Assembly (NCBI GenBank): GCA_051867655.1
Contig: JBJDYV010000099.1
Span: 1-64,000 of the forward strand
Reading direction: 5' to 3'
Length of the DNA: 64,000 bases
Source: JAJPXI01 sp051867655
GTDB taxonomy: Bacteria; Bacillota; Clostridia; Oscillospirales; Oscillospiraceae
Part shown: positions 55,450-63,918 of the stretch, one piece after another
Layout: every line of letters begins with the position of its first letter
Numbering within the stretch: the first letter of the stretch is position 1
Position numbers and translations under genes: made by a program
The notes under the pieces: model-generated
Seen by the model: only the letters and a program-made list of their open reading frames with translations
Told to the model about the DNA's origin: nothing
Databases searched by the model: none

Positions 55450-55764
55450 TTAGCTGCTCACGACCCTTCTAACGATCAAAGCTGCGGCTTCGTCGAGCTT
55501 GTTTTCCGCCGCGCTGCACAGGGCGGCGCATTCCTGCTTGGACTGCGCTGCGATCTCAGCAGAGCGGACGGAGGCCCGCTCTTCGGCTTGGACCATAAGC
55601 TCCTTGGCGTTGGCTTCGGCTTCGGCGCACGCGCTGCGCAAGACCTCCTTGCCCGCCTGCTCCGCATCCGCAACCATTTTCTTTGCGGCGGCGACGGCTT
55701 CGGCTTTGCGCTGCTTGGTTTCTGCCTCAGTCTGCGCCACCTGTTTGATGGCTTCTAAAGACAT
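55450..55764 (-). CDS. ntpH: V-type ATPase small stalk subunit H/G
   Basis: 104 residues, one long Ala/Glu/Lys coiled coil (AIKQVAQTEAETKQRKAEAV, KMVADAEQAGKEVL, IAAQSKQECAALCSAA). It is first in the operon, where the peripheral-stalk subunit that pairs with E is found in Firmicutes V-ATPases. GAGGGTG precedes the ATG. The operon promoter lies 60 bases upstream. Confidence 0.88.
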   Translation of the reverse strand: MSLEAIKQVAQTEAETKQRKAEAVAAAKKMVADAEQAGKEVLRSACAEAEANAKELMVQAEERASVRSAEIAAQSKQECAALCSAAENKLDEAAALIVRRVVSS

Positions 55765-55824
55765 TTTTTCACCCTCTTTCTTTGCCTCCCGGCAGGTTCA
55801 TCATAAAAAACGGAAACTCCCTTA

Positions 55825-55853
55825 ATCATAATCTTTGCCCAAAAGTATGTCAA
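55825..55853 (-). promoter_or_regulatory. V-ATPase operon promoter
   Basis: On the minus strand TTGACA (55848-55853) and TATGAT (55825-55830) are 17 bases apart, in an AT-rich spacer 61 bases before the ntpH start. Confidence 0.85.
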
Positions 55854-55926
55854 TGAATTTTTTTGTGAATTGCCGGATTCTTTTAACAATCCGTGTGAAG
55901 TGTAAAAATGCTTGAAAGCAGGGCGT

Positions 55927-56907
55927 TTACGGCGCATTTTCCGCCGGCAGGAGCGCGCCCGTTTCATCCCGCATCCAAAGGCGGTCAAAGCGCTCCAGAT
56001 TACCCGGCGTCTGACCGGTCAGAGAGTCCAGCCCGGCCCGCGCCTCCGGCGTGGTGACCACGGACAGCTTCACGTCGTATTCCTCCAGGGCGGCGGACAC
56101 CTGGGCGTAAAATCCGTCGATCACATCGGCGAACCGGGTCTCGTCATAGGCCTCGCCCTTCTTGATATAGTTGAGGTTGCCTTCACTGGGGTAGCCTGCG
56201 TTGTCCAGCAGGATCTCATCAAAGCCCAGCCCGGCCAGCTCCACGCAGAGGCTGGTCAGGTAATCCCGCACATCGGGGTTGGTGGGCGAGATCCAGCGGA
56301 TGCCGTCCGGGTCGGTCCAGCGGTAGCCGCTGTTGGTAAAGATCGACAGGCTGCGATCATAATCGGTGATATTGTGGTCCTTGAAGCAGGAGACCCGGGC
56401 CACGGTGTACAGCCCTTCCGTCTGGTTCAGCCCGGCAATGGCAGCGTTGAGGGCCGGGTTGTCGGCGGATAATTTCCCGTTGACGGCCAGATCCAGACCG
56501 GACGTATAGCCCAGCTCCCCGCTGTCCGCTTTCATATCGAACAGGGCACAGTCGCCGCCGGCAGCCTCGATCTGACTGACGGCAGTGCCGTCATACAGGG
56601 CCTCCCGGGGCAGGGAAACGGGCTGCATGGGCTCCGGTTCGGGCTCGGGCTCCAGTTCGGGGCTGACCACCACCACCGGAGGAGTGGCAGAGGAATCGGG
56701 CGGAGAGGGAACGGGATCCGGCTCCTCCTGCTGAAAGAAGGGCAGCTCCAGACGGACTCCGTCGTTGGAGATCACCAGAAATTGCTGCAGATAGACGGCT
56801 GCCGCGGCACACAGTACCACCAGGATGATCAGGATGACCAGGAGTATTTTCAGAAATTTTTTGAACGGAGAGCGGCCCCGATACGGGCCATATCCTTTTG
56901 CACGCAT
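55927..56907 (-). CDS. Membrane-anchored DUF4015/GH-like TIM-barrel protein
   Basis: 326 residues from MRAKGYGPY. A single membrane segment (~residues 16-38, LKILLVILIILVVL) is followed by a Pro/Glu linker of about 60 residues (PELEPEPEPEP). The outer domain resembles the putative glycoside hydrolase family DUF4015: DCALFDMKADSGELGYTSG split at DMKADSG, then DGIRWISPTNPDVRDYL and FDEILLDNAGYPSEG, where Asp residues would be catalytic. Activity is unproven. GGAGG is 8 bases before the ATG. Confidence 0.82.
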   Translation of the reverse strand: MRAKGYGPYRGRSPFKKFLKILLVILIILVVLCAAAAVYLQQFLVISNDGVRLELPFFQQEEPDPVPSPPDSSATPPVVVVSPELEPEPEPEPMQPVSLPREALYDGTAVSQIEAAGGDCALFDMKADSGELGYTSGLDLAVNGKLSADNPALNAAIAGLNQTEGLYTVARVSCFKDHNITDYDRSLSIFTNSGYRWTDPDGIRWISPTNPDVRDYLTSLCVELAGLGFDEILLDNAGYPSEGNLNYIKKGEAYDETRFADVIDGFYAQVSAALEEYDVKLSVVTTPEARAGLDSLTGQTPGNLERFDRLWMRDETGALLPAENAP

Positions 56908-57049
56908 ATCATGCGCCTCCTCCCTGCGAAACATTCAAAAAACATTTATTTTACATTATATCATATTTATTTGGGAAAAAACAGCCTTTTTCCTGCTAAT
57001 TTTATAAAAATCGAAATAGAATTTGTTAACCTTGACGAATGAATAAATA

Positions 57050-57078
57050 TTGCAAAATTGATGAATATGATGTAAAAT
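57050..57078 (+). promoter_or_regulatory. Promoter of the amino-acid importer operon
   Basis: TTGCAA (57050-57055) and TAAAAT (57073-57078) are 17 bases apart in an AT-rich 224-base spacer between divergent genes. Confidence 0.75.
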
Positions 57079-57131
57079 CATTCACAAGCAATTTCAGTAA
57101 CTGCAAATTTTCAAATGAGGAGATCATGAAT

Positions 57132-57914
57132 ATGAAGAAAATTCTTGCATTGATCATGGCCGCGGCCATGACGTTCTGCCTGCTGGCCGCCTGCTCCGGC
57201 GGTAAGGATGACAGCCTGACCATCGAGAAAGGCAAGCTGATCATGTCCACCAACGCCGAATTCCCCCCCTACGAGATGAAGGCCGACGGTGACGGCGCCT
57301 ACAAGGGCTTCGAAGGCATTGACATTGAGATCGCTATGGCTCTGGCGGAAAAGCTGGACCTGGAGCTGGTCATTGACGACATGGGCTTTGACTCCGCCCT
57401 GCTGGCTGTGCAGGAAGGCCGCAGCGATATGGTCCTGGCCGGCCTGACCTATCGCGAGGACCGGGACGAGGTCATGGACTTTTCCACCAGCTACGCCACC
57501 GGCGTCCAGGTGGTCATTGTCAAAGAGGGCTCCGACGTGACCATGGATAACCTGGGCGAGAAGATGATCGGCTGCCAGATCGGCACCACCGGGTACATCT
57601 ATGCCTCCGATACTCCCGAGAACGGCGGCTACGGCGAGGATCACGTGCTGGGCTATGAGAACGGCTCCCTGGCCGTCCAGGCCCTGAACAACGGCCAGAT
57701 CGACGCGGTTATCATCGACAACGGCCCCGCCAAGGCCTATGTGGCCGCCAACCCCGGCCTGGCCATCCTGGAGGGCGAATGGGTTACCGAGGACTACTGC
57801 CTGGCCGTGGATGAGGGCAACACCGCCCTGCTGGAGAAGCTCAATACCGCTCTGGAGGAGCTGATCGCGGACGGGACCGTCCAGTCCATCGTGGACAAGT
57901 ACATCACCGAGTAA
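57132..57914 (+). CDS. Amino-acid ABC transporter substrate-binding lipoprotein (family 3)
   Basis: 260 residues. The signal peptide ends in CLLAAC (lipobox). The family-3 fold follows: LIMSTNAEFPPYEMK, KGFEGIDIEIAMALAEKLDLEL, GRSDMVLAGLTYREDR and QIGTTGYIYA. Such proteins bind polar amino acids. The start is the ATG at 57132 with AGGAG 9 bases upstream; an ATG two codons earlier is possible. A terminator hairpin separates it from the permease, which would yield more binding protein than permease. Confidence 0.93.
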   Translation: MKKILALIMAAAMTFCLLAACSGGKDDSLTIEKGKLIMSTNAEFPPYEMKADGDGAYKGFEGIDIEIAMALAEKLDLELVIDDMGFDSALLAVQEGRSDMVLAGLTYREDRDEVMDFSTSYATGVQVVIVKEGSDVTMDNLGEKMIGCQIGTTGYIYASDTPENGGYGEDHVLGYENGSLAVQALNNGQIDAVIIDNGPAKAYVAANPGLAILEGEWVTEDYCLAVDEGNTALLEKLNTALEELIADGTVQSIVDKYITE

Positions 57915-57928
57915 TATCCAGAGACAAG

Positions 57929-57960
57929 AAGGGGGCGGCCCCGACGGCCGCCCCTTTTTG
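57929..57960 (+). terminator. Partial terminator within the importer operon
   Basis: A 9-bp all-GC stem (57932-57940 and 57946-57954) with TTTTT after it, between the binding-protein gene and the permease gene. Confidence 0.85.
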
Positions 57961-58046
57961 GCTTTTGCCGGGGAGACACGCAGCAATACCGTTTGAACGT
58001 CTTTGCTCTGCGCTTCCCCGGAGAAAACAGAAAGAGGTGAGCGCAC

Positions 58047-58811
58047 GTGAGTTTTTGGGACCAGATTTATGAGGCTTTGCCGGTGGTGGCCGAGCGGAAC
58101 TTCTGGCAGAATTTCTACGGGAAATTTTATCAGGCCTGGTTTGCGGAAGACCGGTGGATGTCCTACTTCAAGGGATTGGGGACCACCCTTCAGGTGACCG
58201 TCATGGCCCTGGCCATCGGCGTGGTGCTGGGCGTGCTGGTAGCCATGGTCCGTACTGCCCACGACCAGCAGCGGCCGGGCCACCATAATCCTTTGCTGGG
58301 GGCCATCAACGCCGTCTGCAAGGTGTACGTCACCGTGATCCGCGGCACCCCCATGATGGTCCAGCTGATGATCATGGGCTTTGTAATCTTCAAGTCCAGC
58401 CGCAATTTCACCATGGTGGGCGCCCTCTCTCTGGGTATCAACTCGGGCGCCTATGTGGCGGAGATCATCCGGGGCGGGCTGATGTCCCTGGACCCCGGCC
58501 AGTCGGAGGCGGGCCGCAGCCTGGGTCTGGGATACTTGGACACCATGCGCTTCATTGTCATCCCCCAGGCGTTTAAAGCGATCCTCCCCTCTCTGGGCAA
58601 TGAGTTTATTACTCTGCTGAAGGACACCTCGCTGATCAGCGTCATCGCCGGACGGGAGATGGTGTACTGGGCGCGGGCCATTATTGCCAAGACTTACGAG
58701 CCCATGTTCCCCTATGTGATCACCGCTGTGATGTATCTGATTATGGTGCTGCTGTTCAGCTGGCTCCAAAGCAAGCTGGAAAGGAGGCTGCGTCAAAGTG
58801 ATCGACGTTAA
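58047..58811 (+). CDS. Amino-acid ABC transporter permease
   Basis: 254 residues with five to six membrane segments and the polar-amino-acid family signature: VIRGTPMMVQLM early and the EAA-loop motif SLDPGQSEAGRSLGLGYLDT, which contacts the ATPase. Starts with GTG at 58047, 7 bases after AGAGGTG. The N-terminal ~50 residues are hydrophilic. It overlaps the ATPase gene by 14 bases. Confidence 0.94.
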   Translation: MSFWDQIYEALPVVAERNFWQNFYGKFYQAWFAEDRWMSYFKGLGTTLQVTVMALAIGVVLGVLVAMVRTAHDQQRPGHHNPLLGAINAVCKVYVTVIRGTPMMVQLMIMGFVIFKSSRNFTMVGALSLGINSGAYVAEIIRGGLMSLDPGQSEAGRSLGLGYLDTMRFIVIPQAFKAILPSLGNEFITLLKDTSLISVIAGREMVYWARAIIAKTYEPMFPYVITAVMYLIMVLLFSWLQSKLERRLRQSDRR

Positions 58812-59520
58812 AAACCTGTCCAAATCCTTTGGCGATCATCTGGTGCTGGACAATATCTCCGAGCACATCTCCCCGGGAGAAAAGGTGGTCATCATCGGGC
58901 CCTCCGGCTCCGGCAAGTCCACCTTCCTGCGCTGCCTGAACCTGCTGGAGACCCCCAGCGCGGGAACCATTACCTTTGACGGTGTGGAGATCACCGACCC
59001 CAAGACAAACATTGATGCCGTCCGCCGTCAGATGGGCATGGTGTTCCAGCATTTCAACCTGTTTCCCAATATGACGATCCGGAAGAACATCACCCTGGCC
59101 CCCGTGCGCACCGGCCTGATGAAGCAGGAGGAGGCGGACGCCGAGGCGGTCAAGCTGCTGCGGCGGGTGGGCCTGGAGGAGAAGGCGGACACCTATCCCA
59201 ACCAGCTCTCCGGCGGCCAGAAGCAGCGCATCGCCATTGTCCGCGCTCTGGCCATGAAGCCCAAGGTCATGCTCTTTGACGAGCCCACCTCCGCCCTGGA
59301 CCCCGAGATGGTGGGCGAGGTGCTGGAGGTCATGAAGGAACTGGCCCATGAGGGCATGACCATGGTGGTGGTTACCCACGAGATGGGCTTTGCCCGGGAG
59401 GTGGGCACCCGCGTTCTGTTCATGGACGGCGGCCACATCCTGGAGCAGAACGAGCCGCAGGAATTCTTCGCCAACCCCAAGGAGGTGCGCACCAAGGAGT
59501 TCCTGTCCAAGGTGCTGTAA
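58798..59520 (+). CDS. Amino-acid ABC transporter ATPase (GlnQ-like)
   Basis: 240 residues: GPSGSGKSTFLRCLN (Walker A), MVFQHFNLFPNMT (Q-loop, typical of this group), NQLSGGQKQRIAIVRAL (signature), VMLFDEPTSALDPE (Walker B) and VVTHEMGFA (H-loop). It powers the importer with the two preceding genes. GTG start with GGAGG 10 bases upstream. Substrate class is polar amino acids; which one is not determined. Confidence 0.95.
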   Translation: MIDVKNLSKSFGDHLVLDNISEHISPGEKVVIIGPSGSGKSTFLRCLNLLETPSAGTITFDGVEITDPKTNIDAVRRQMGMVFQHFNLFPNMTIRKNITLAPVRTGLMKQEEADAEAVKLLRRVGLEEKADTYPNQLSGGQKQRIAIVRALAMKPKVMLFDEPTSALDPEMVGEVLEVMKELAHEGMTMVVVTHEMGFAREVGTRVLFMDGGHILEQNEPQEFFANPKEVRTKEFLSKVL

Positions 59521-59526
59521 AAGCGT

Positions 59527-59564
59527 AAAAAATTCTCCGGCGCACTGCGCCGGAGAATTTTTTT
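59527..59564. terminator. Bidirectional intrinsic terminator
   Basis: Perfect 15-bp arms (59529-59543 and 59547-59561), loop of 3, T run after. It overlaps the last bases of the convergent small gene. Confidence 0.93.
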
Positions 59565-59787
59565 ACTTCTTGAACAGGTTTTTCAGAGAGTCTGCCGTAC
59601 CGGCGAGCTTGTCCCCGGTTAGCTTGGCCTTGACACCCGCGACGATTTTTTCCACCGTGTCGTCGGGCAGGTCCACGCCCAGGAGCGTTTCCACGGCCTT
59701 GACGGGGTCCGTCTGGAACTGCTCCTTCAGATCCTTGTCCTTGGTGATTTTTTCGACGATCTCTTCGATTTTTGCCTTGATGTCCAT
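59563..59787 (-). CDS. Small NHLP/Nif11-leader-like protein
   Basis: 74 residues, acidic and lysine-rich. The core FQTDPVKAVETLLGVDLPDD resembles the nitrile-hydratase-type leader fold of certain RiPP precursors. The rest (KLTGDKLAGTADSLKNLFKK) has few Ser, Thr or Cys for modification. No modification enzyme or processing protease is nearby, so it may be a free-standing protein using that fold. AAGGAG precedes the ATG and it lies 13 bases after the DUF1508 gene. Confidence 0.72.
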   Translation of the reverse strand: MDIKAKIEEIVEKITKDKDLKEQFQTDPVKAVETLLGVDLPDDTVEKIVAGVKAKLTGDKLAGTADSLKNLFKK

Positions 59788-59800
59788 GCCGGTGTGCTCC

Positions 59801-60169
59801 TTACTGCTCTACGATCTCGGCGTCAGGGGCGTTCTTCTTGACGGACTCGATGCCGTTCAGGCAGCTGGCCTTGGCCTTGTAGCCCTCGCCCACGGCGATG
59901 ATCTGGCCGTTGGTGGCCTTCAGGCGGAAGCGGAACTCCCCGGCCTTGTCGGCGTACACCTCAAACTTGGGGTGCTTCTGCTCGGCGTAGCCCTCCACGG
60001 TCTGATCCTCCACCGCGGCGGCGGGAGCGTTTTTCTGCACGCTGGCGATGCCGTTGCGGCAGGCGGCCTCGGAGGAGTAAACTTCGGAAGTGGCGATGAC
60101 TTCGCCGTTGCCGGCCTTGAGATCGAACTTGATCCCGGTGTTGGTTTTGCGAATGACGAATTTGCCCAT
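59801..60169 (-). CDS. Tandem DUF1508 (YegP-like) protein
   Basis: 122 residues made of two similar units, each with KFxxxxxxGxxxFxLKAxNGxIIAxxExYxxxxxCxNGIxSVxKNAPxA. In the first this is FDLKAGNGEVIATSEVY and in the second FRLKATNGQIIAVGEGY. DUF1508 proteins are small cytosolic beta-rich proteins, possibly stress or biofilm related; function is unsettled. Start at 60169 with AGGAGG 9 bases upstream; the open frame continues upstream without support. Confidence 0.88.
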   Translation of the reverse strand: MGKFVIRKTNTGIKFDLKAGNGEVIATSEVYSSEAACRNGIASVQKNAPAAAVEDQTVEGYAEQKHPKFEVYADKAGEFRFRLKATNGQIIAVGEGYKAKASCLNGIESVKKNAPDAEIVEQ

Positions 60170-60245
60170 GATGTACAACCTCCTGTTTTTTGATTTCGCC
60201 TCTATTTTACCTGTTTTTTCCCTATATGGCAAGCATTATAGAAAA

Positions 60246-60281
60246 AATACCGGCGCGGTTTTGCAAAACCGCGCCGGTATT
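60246..60281 (-). terminator. proS terminator
   Basis: Perfect 17-bp arms (60246-60262 and 60265-60281) with a 2-base loop and a U run on the minus-strand transcript, directly after the proS stop. Confidence 0.92.
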
Positions 60282-60289
60282 GTACGATT

Positions 60290-61729
60290 TTAATACGCTA
60301 CGCCCCAGACCACCATGTGCTTGGCGGGTTTTCCGCACACGGCGCACACGTCGCCCAGGTGCTTCTGCTCGAAGGGAATGCACCGGGAGGAGACGCCGGC
60401 TTCGTCCTTCATCTTCAGCTCGCACTCCAGATCGCCGCACCACATGGCCTCGGCGAAGCCGCCGCGCTCGGCCATCTTCTCCTTGACCTCTTCCAGGGTG
60501 GTGCAGGGATAGGTGTTGTCCTCCAGGTTCTTCTTGGCCTTGGCGTACAGACCGTCGTGGATGGAGTCCAGCATCTGCGCCACGGTCTCCTCGATGCCGT
60601 CCAGGGAGACAAAGGTCTTCTCGCCGCTGTCCCGGCGGACCAGGACGCACTGGTTCTTTTCGATGTCCTTGGGGCCCAACTCCAGGCGCAGGGGCACGCC
60701 CTTCATCTCGTACTCGGCGAACTTCCAGCCGGGGGAGTTGTCACTGTCGTCCATCTTCACCCGGAAGCCGGCTTTCTGCAGACGCTCCACGACGGCGCGG
60801 TTGGCGTCCAGAACGCCGTCCTTGTGCTGGGCCACGGGGATGACCACCACCTGGATGGGGGCGATGCGGGGGGGCAGCACCAGGCCGCTGTTGTCGCCGT
60901 GGGTCATGATGATGCCGCCGATCATGCGGGTGGACACGCCCCAGGAGGTCTGATGGGGGTGGTGGGGCTGGTTGTCCTTACCGGTGAAGGTGATATCAAA
61001 GGCCTTGGCAAAGCCGTCGCCGAAGTAGTGGGAGGTGCCGCCCTGGAGGGCCTTCTTGTCGTGCATCATGCACTCCACGGTGTAGGTCTCCTCGGCGCCG
61101 TTGAACTTCTCCTTGTCGGTCTTCTGGCCCTTGACCACGGGCATGGCCAGCACGTTCTCGTAGAAGTCGGCGTACACGTTCAGCATCTGCTGAGTCTCGG
61201 CGCGGGCCTCCTCGGCGGTGGCGTGCATGGTATGGCCCTCCTGCCACAGGAACTCCCGGTGGCGCAGGAAGGGGCGGGAGGTCTTCTCCCAGCGCAGGAC
61301 GGAGCACCACTGGTTGTACAGCTTGGGCAGGTCCCGGTGGGAGTGGATGATGTTTTTATAGTGCTCGCAGAACAGAGTCTCGGAGGTGGGACGGATGCAC
61401 AGGCGCTCCTCCAGCTTTTCGCTGCCGCCCATGGTGACCCAGGCGCACTCGGGGGCGAAGCCCTCCACGTGATCCTTCTCCTTCTGGAGCAGGGACTCGG
61501 GGATGAGCATGGGCAGGTAGACATTCTCATGTCCCAGCTTCTTGAACTCGGCGTCCAGAATGTGCTGGATGTTCTCCCAGATGGCATAGCCATAGGGGCG
61601 CAGGATGAACATGCCCTTGACGCTGGAGTAGTCGATCAGCTCCGCCTTTTTGCACACGTCGGTGAACCACTTGGCGAAGTCCACTTCCATGTCGGTGATT
61701 TGTTCCACTTGTTTTTTCTCTTGTGCCAT
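60290..61729 (-). CDS. proS: Prolyl-tRNA synthetase, archaeal/eukaryal type
   Basis: 479 residues. Class II motifs are seen in LPMLIPES, ERLCIRPTSETL (motif 2 area) and RHREFLWQEGHTMHA; the C-terminal zinc-like domain ends KHMVVWGVAY with WCGDLEC and CAVCGKPAK. The absence of the bacterial editing insertion and the overall pattern identify the archaeal/eukaryal type found in many Clostridia. It charges tRNA-Pro. A T-box leader was looked for and not found. AAGGA lies 9 bases before the ATG. Confidence 0.95.
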   Translation of the reverse strand: MAQEKKQVEQITDMEVDFAKWFTDVCKKAELIDYSSVKGMFILRPYGYAIWENIQHILDAEFKKLGHENVYLPMLIPESLLQKEKDHVEGFAPECAWVTMGGSEKLEERLCIRPTSETLFCEHYKNIIHSHRDLPKLYNQWCSVLRWEKTSRPFLRHREFLWQEGHTMHATAEEARAETQQMLNVYADFYENVLAMPVVKGQKTDKEKFNGAEETYTVECMMHDKKALQGGTSHYFGDGFAKAFDITFTGKDNQPHHPHQTSWGVSTRMIGGIIMTHGDNSGLVLPPRIAPIQVVVIPVAQHKDGVLDANRAVVERLQKAGFRVKMDDSDNSPGWKFAEYEMKGVPLRLELGPKDIEKNQCVLVRRDSGEKTFVSLDGIEETVAQMLDSIHDGLYAKAKKNLEDNTYPCTTLEEVKEKMAERGGFAEAMWCGDLECELKMKDEAGVSSRCIPFEQKHLGDVCAVCGKPAKHMVVWGVAY

Positions 61730-61820
61730 CTCATCAAATCCTTATAAGTTGATCGGAATACCATGATATTTTATGTCCTGTGGGAAGAAAAGTCAAGGTT
61801 TTGGAGATACTGATACTAAC

Positions 61821-61980
61821 CTCTGGTAAAAAGCATCACTTTTTACCAGAGAGGCAACGCATGAAGGCGTTGCCCTTTTGCAAGCATGTATGCTTGCAAA
61901 AGCCGTTTCATAAATATCATACGCGCTTCGCGCTATAAAAAGTAAACATTTTTCAAATGTCTACTTTTTAAATGATATTA
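61821..61980. repeat. Cluster of consecutive perfect or near-perfect hairpins
   Basis: Five hairpins follow one another: 61821-61851 (13-bp arms), 61853-61874 (8-bp arms), 61875-61902 (13-bp arms), 61923-61933 (4-bp arms) and 61937-61969 (15-bp arms, one mismatch). The last two are enclosed by an outer AATATCAT/ATGATATT pair (61913-61920 and 61972-61979). The region separates divergent proS and the gene at 62006. No protein or known RNA family fits; it may be nested insertions of palindromic repeats or a structured RNA. Confidence 0.8.
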
Positions 61981-62005
61981 ATATGAAGGCAAGGAAGTGA
62001 TCGAT

Positions 62006-62506
62006 ATGCGGCGCGTGGGCGTATGGGAACGGGGCGAGGGCCTCTGTGAGGCGGTTCGGGAGGATCTGAAGCACAGCGGGCTGGAGCGGCCCGCGCTCTT
62101 CTGCGGCCGCCACCCGGCGGAACTGGCGGGCGAGAGCCTGGACCTGCTGGTGGTGTCCCCCGGCGCCACGGGCTGGGCGGGGGCGGCCAGCGTTACCTGC
62201 CGGCTTTTACTGCTGCCCGGGAGTGCCGGCCCTCTGGCCCGGGGGATGCAGGTGGAGGGCGCCGTCAGCTATGGCACCGGGCCCAAGAACACCATCACCC
62301 TGTCCAGCCTGGAGGGGGACAAGATCTGCCTTGCCATCCAGCGGGAGCTGGTGACGGTGGAGGGCGGTGTGGTGGAGCGGCAGGAGCTGGTGCTCCCCTA
62401 CCCGGCGGGGCAGGAGAATCCGGACCTGTTCATGGCCCGGGTGGGGACGCTCCTGCTGCTGGGAGGCGGCCCGGCGGCAGCAGGCGATAAAACGGCGGGA
62501 GGCTGA
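62006..62506 (+). CDS. Uncharacterised protein
   Basis: 166 residues from MRRVGVWERGEG. No signal peptide or membrane segment. It alternates short hydrophobic strands (DLLVVSPGAT, CRLLLLPGSAG) with Gly-rich turns and contains VSYGTGPKNTITLSSLEG. This looks like an alpha/beta fold, but I do not recognise the family. AAGGAAG is 8 bases before the ATG at 62006; a GTG at 61997 is the alternative. Its stop overlaps the terminator. Confidence 0.75.
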   Translation: MRRVGVWERGEGLCEAVREDLKHSGLERPALFCGRHPAELAGESLDLLVVSPGATGWAGAASVTCRLLLLPGSAGPLARGMQVEGAVSYGTGPKNTITLSSLEGDKICLAIQRELVTVEGGVVERQELVLPYPAGQENPDLFMARVGTLLLLGGGPAAAGDKTAGG

Positions 62507-62523
62507 CTGCCTCCCGCCGTTTG
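62490..62523. terminator. Bidirectional intrinsic terminator
   Basis: Perfect 14-bp arms (62490-62503 and 62509-62522), 5-base loop, between convergent genes and overlapping the end of the upstream one. Confidence 0.85.
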
Positions 62524-63876
62524 CTATGTTGATTTGGTGCGCGGCGTGAGCCGCGTGCGGAAGGTGTGGACGGCGAGGGCCGTACACATGAGAAACCCGC
62601 TGGAAGAGCCGAAATACCAGGCCCAGAATAGGCCGGTGTAGCTGTCCAGAGCTTTCGTCAGCACAAAGCACATGACGATGCGCACGGCAAATTCCAGCAC
62701 CGTCTCGATAAAGAAGGTGGTGCTGCGGCCCACGCCCCGCAGCAGGCCACCGGTGGCGATGATGACGATGATGATGATGTACAGGGGCCCGATGATGCGC
62801 AGGTAGTTCCGACCCGCCTCGATGACCAGAGGATCGGCGTCGCCGTCAATGAACAGCCCCACCAGCTGATCGGGGATCAGCACAAACAGGGCAATGACGC
62901 ACACGGCGCAGATCAGGCAGATCAGGAGGGAGACCCAGTAGCCCTCCTTGATACGCTTATACTTTCCCGCGCCGTAGCACTGGGCGGTGAAGGAGGCCAG
63001 GGCGGTGCCGACGGTGTTCAGACCCATGTAGGCAAAGTTGTGCAGCTTGGACGCGGCCTCATACCCCGCAATGATGGCGGTGTCATAGGTGTTCAGAATG
63101 CCCTGCATGATGGTGTGCCCCAGGGCAACGGAGCTCTGCTGCAGGATGCAGGGGACGGAGGCGCCGGCGATGTCGCGGAGGATGGCGGGGCTGAAGCGGG
63201 CCCTGCTCGTCTCGGGGAAAAGTCCCCGCAGCCGCCTGAGCATGAAAAGGACCGCCAGGACCGCCGCGACCAGCTGGGAGAAGGTGGTGGCCCACGCGGC
63301 GCCCACAACGCCCAGACTCAGGAACCGGACGGCGATATAGTCCAGGACCACATTGAGAACGGAGGAAATGCAGAGCAGCAAAAGCGGGAGCTTGGCGTCG
63401 CCCAGCCCGGTGAAGATGCCGGTGGAGGCGTTGTAGATCAGCATGGGGAACACGCCCAGGGCGTAGATGATCAGGTAGGCCCGGGCGGACGCGAAAATGT
63501 CCTCCTGGGCGTTCAGCAGGTGCATCAGCGTTCCGCTGAGCGCCGCGCCGACTCCGGCCAGAACGGCGCCCAGGACGGCGAAGGAGATGAGGGCTGTCAG
63601 AATGGCCTGCTTCAGATCATCCATCTTCCGGGCACCGAACAGCTGGGAGATGACCACCGAGCAGCCCATGGACGCGCCGGTGGCCACGGCGACGAAGAAC
63701 AGCGTGATGGGATAGGCCGCGCCGACGGCAGCCAGACTGGCCGTGCCGGCAAAATTGCCGACGATCATGCTGTCCGCGATGTTGTAGAACTGCTGCAGGA
63801 TGGTGCTCAGCAACAGCGGCAGAGAAAAGGTCAAAATGACGCGGGGCACCTTCCCCACGGTGAGATCAGTGGTCAT
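62524..63876 (-). CDS. MATE-family efflux transporter (second)
   Basis: 450 residues, about twelve membrane segments. Family stretches are TFSLPLLLSTILQQFYNIADSMIVGNF, AASLAAVGAAYPITLFF-like (GTASLAAVGAAYP) and TGIFTGLGDAKLPL, with a matching second half (VGTALASFTAQCYGAGKYKR, GGLLRGVGRSTTFF). Drug or metabolite antiport is expected. It shares the family with the gene at 39727 but the two sequences are clearly different. GGAGG is 5 bases before the ATG. Confidence 0.93.
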   Translation of the reverse strand: MTTDLTVGKVPRVILTFSLPLLLSTILQQFYNIADSMIVGNFAGTASLAAVGAAYPITLFFVAVATGASMGCSVVISQLFGARKMDDLKQAILTALISFAVLGAVLAGVGAALSGTLMHLLNAQEDIFASARAYLIIYALGVFPMLIYNASTGIFTGLGDAKLPLLLLCISSVLNVVLDYIAVRFLSLGVVGAAWATTFSQLVAAVLAVLFMLRRLRGLFPETSRARFSPAILRDIAGASVPCILQQSSVALGHTIMQGILNTYDTAIIAGYEAASKLHNFAYMGLNTVGTALASFTAQCYGAGKYKRIKEGYWVSLLICLICAVCVIALFVLIPDQLVGLFIDGDADPLVIEAGRNYLRIIGPLYIIIIVIIATGGLLRGVGRSTTFFIETVLEFAVRIVMCFVLTKALDSYTGLFWAWYFGSSSGFLMCTALAVHTFRTRLTPRTKST

Positions 63877-63918
63877 GTGGTCCTCCAGGAATGTTTCAAT
63901 TCAAACGAATCTATGCGG

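Noticed and set aside
61821..61980. CRISPR array
   Set aside because: The palindromes differ from each other and there are no equal-length spacers or cas genes.
61730..62005. T-box leader for proS
   Set aside because: No T-box consensus (GGTGGNACC type) or specifier hairpin on the proS strand.
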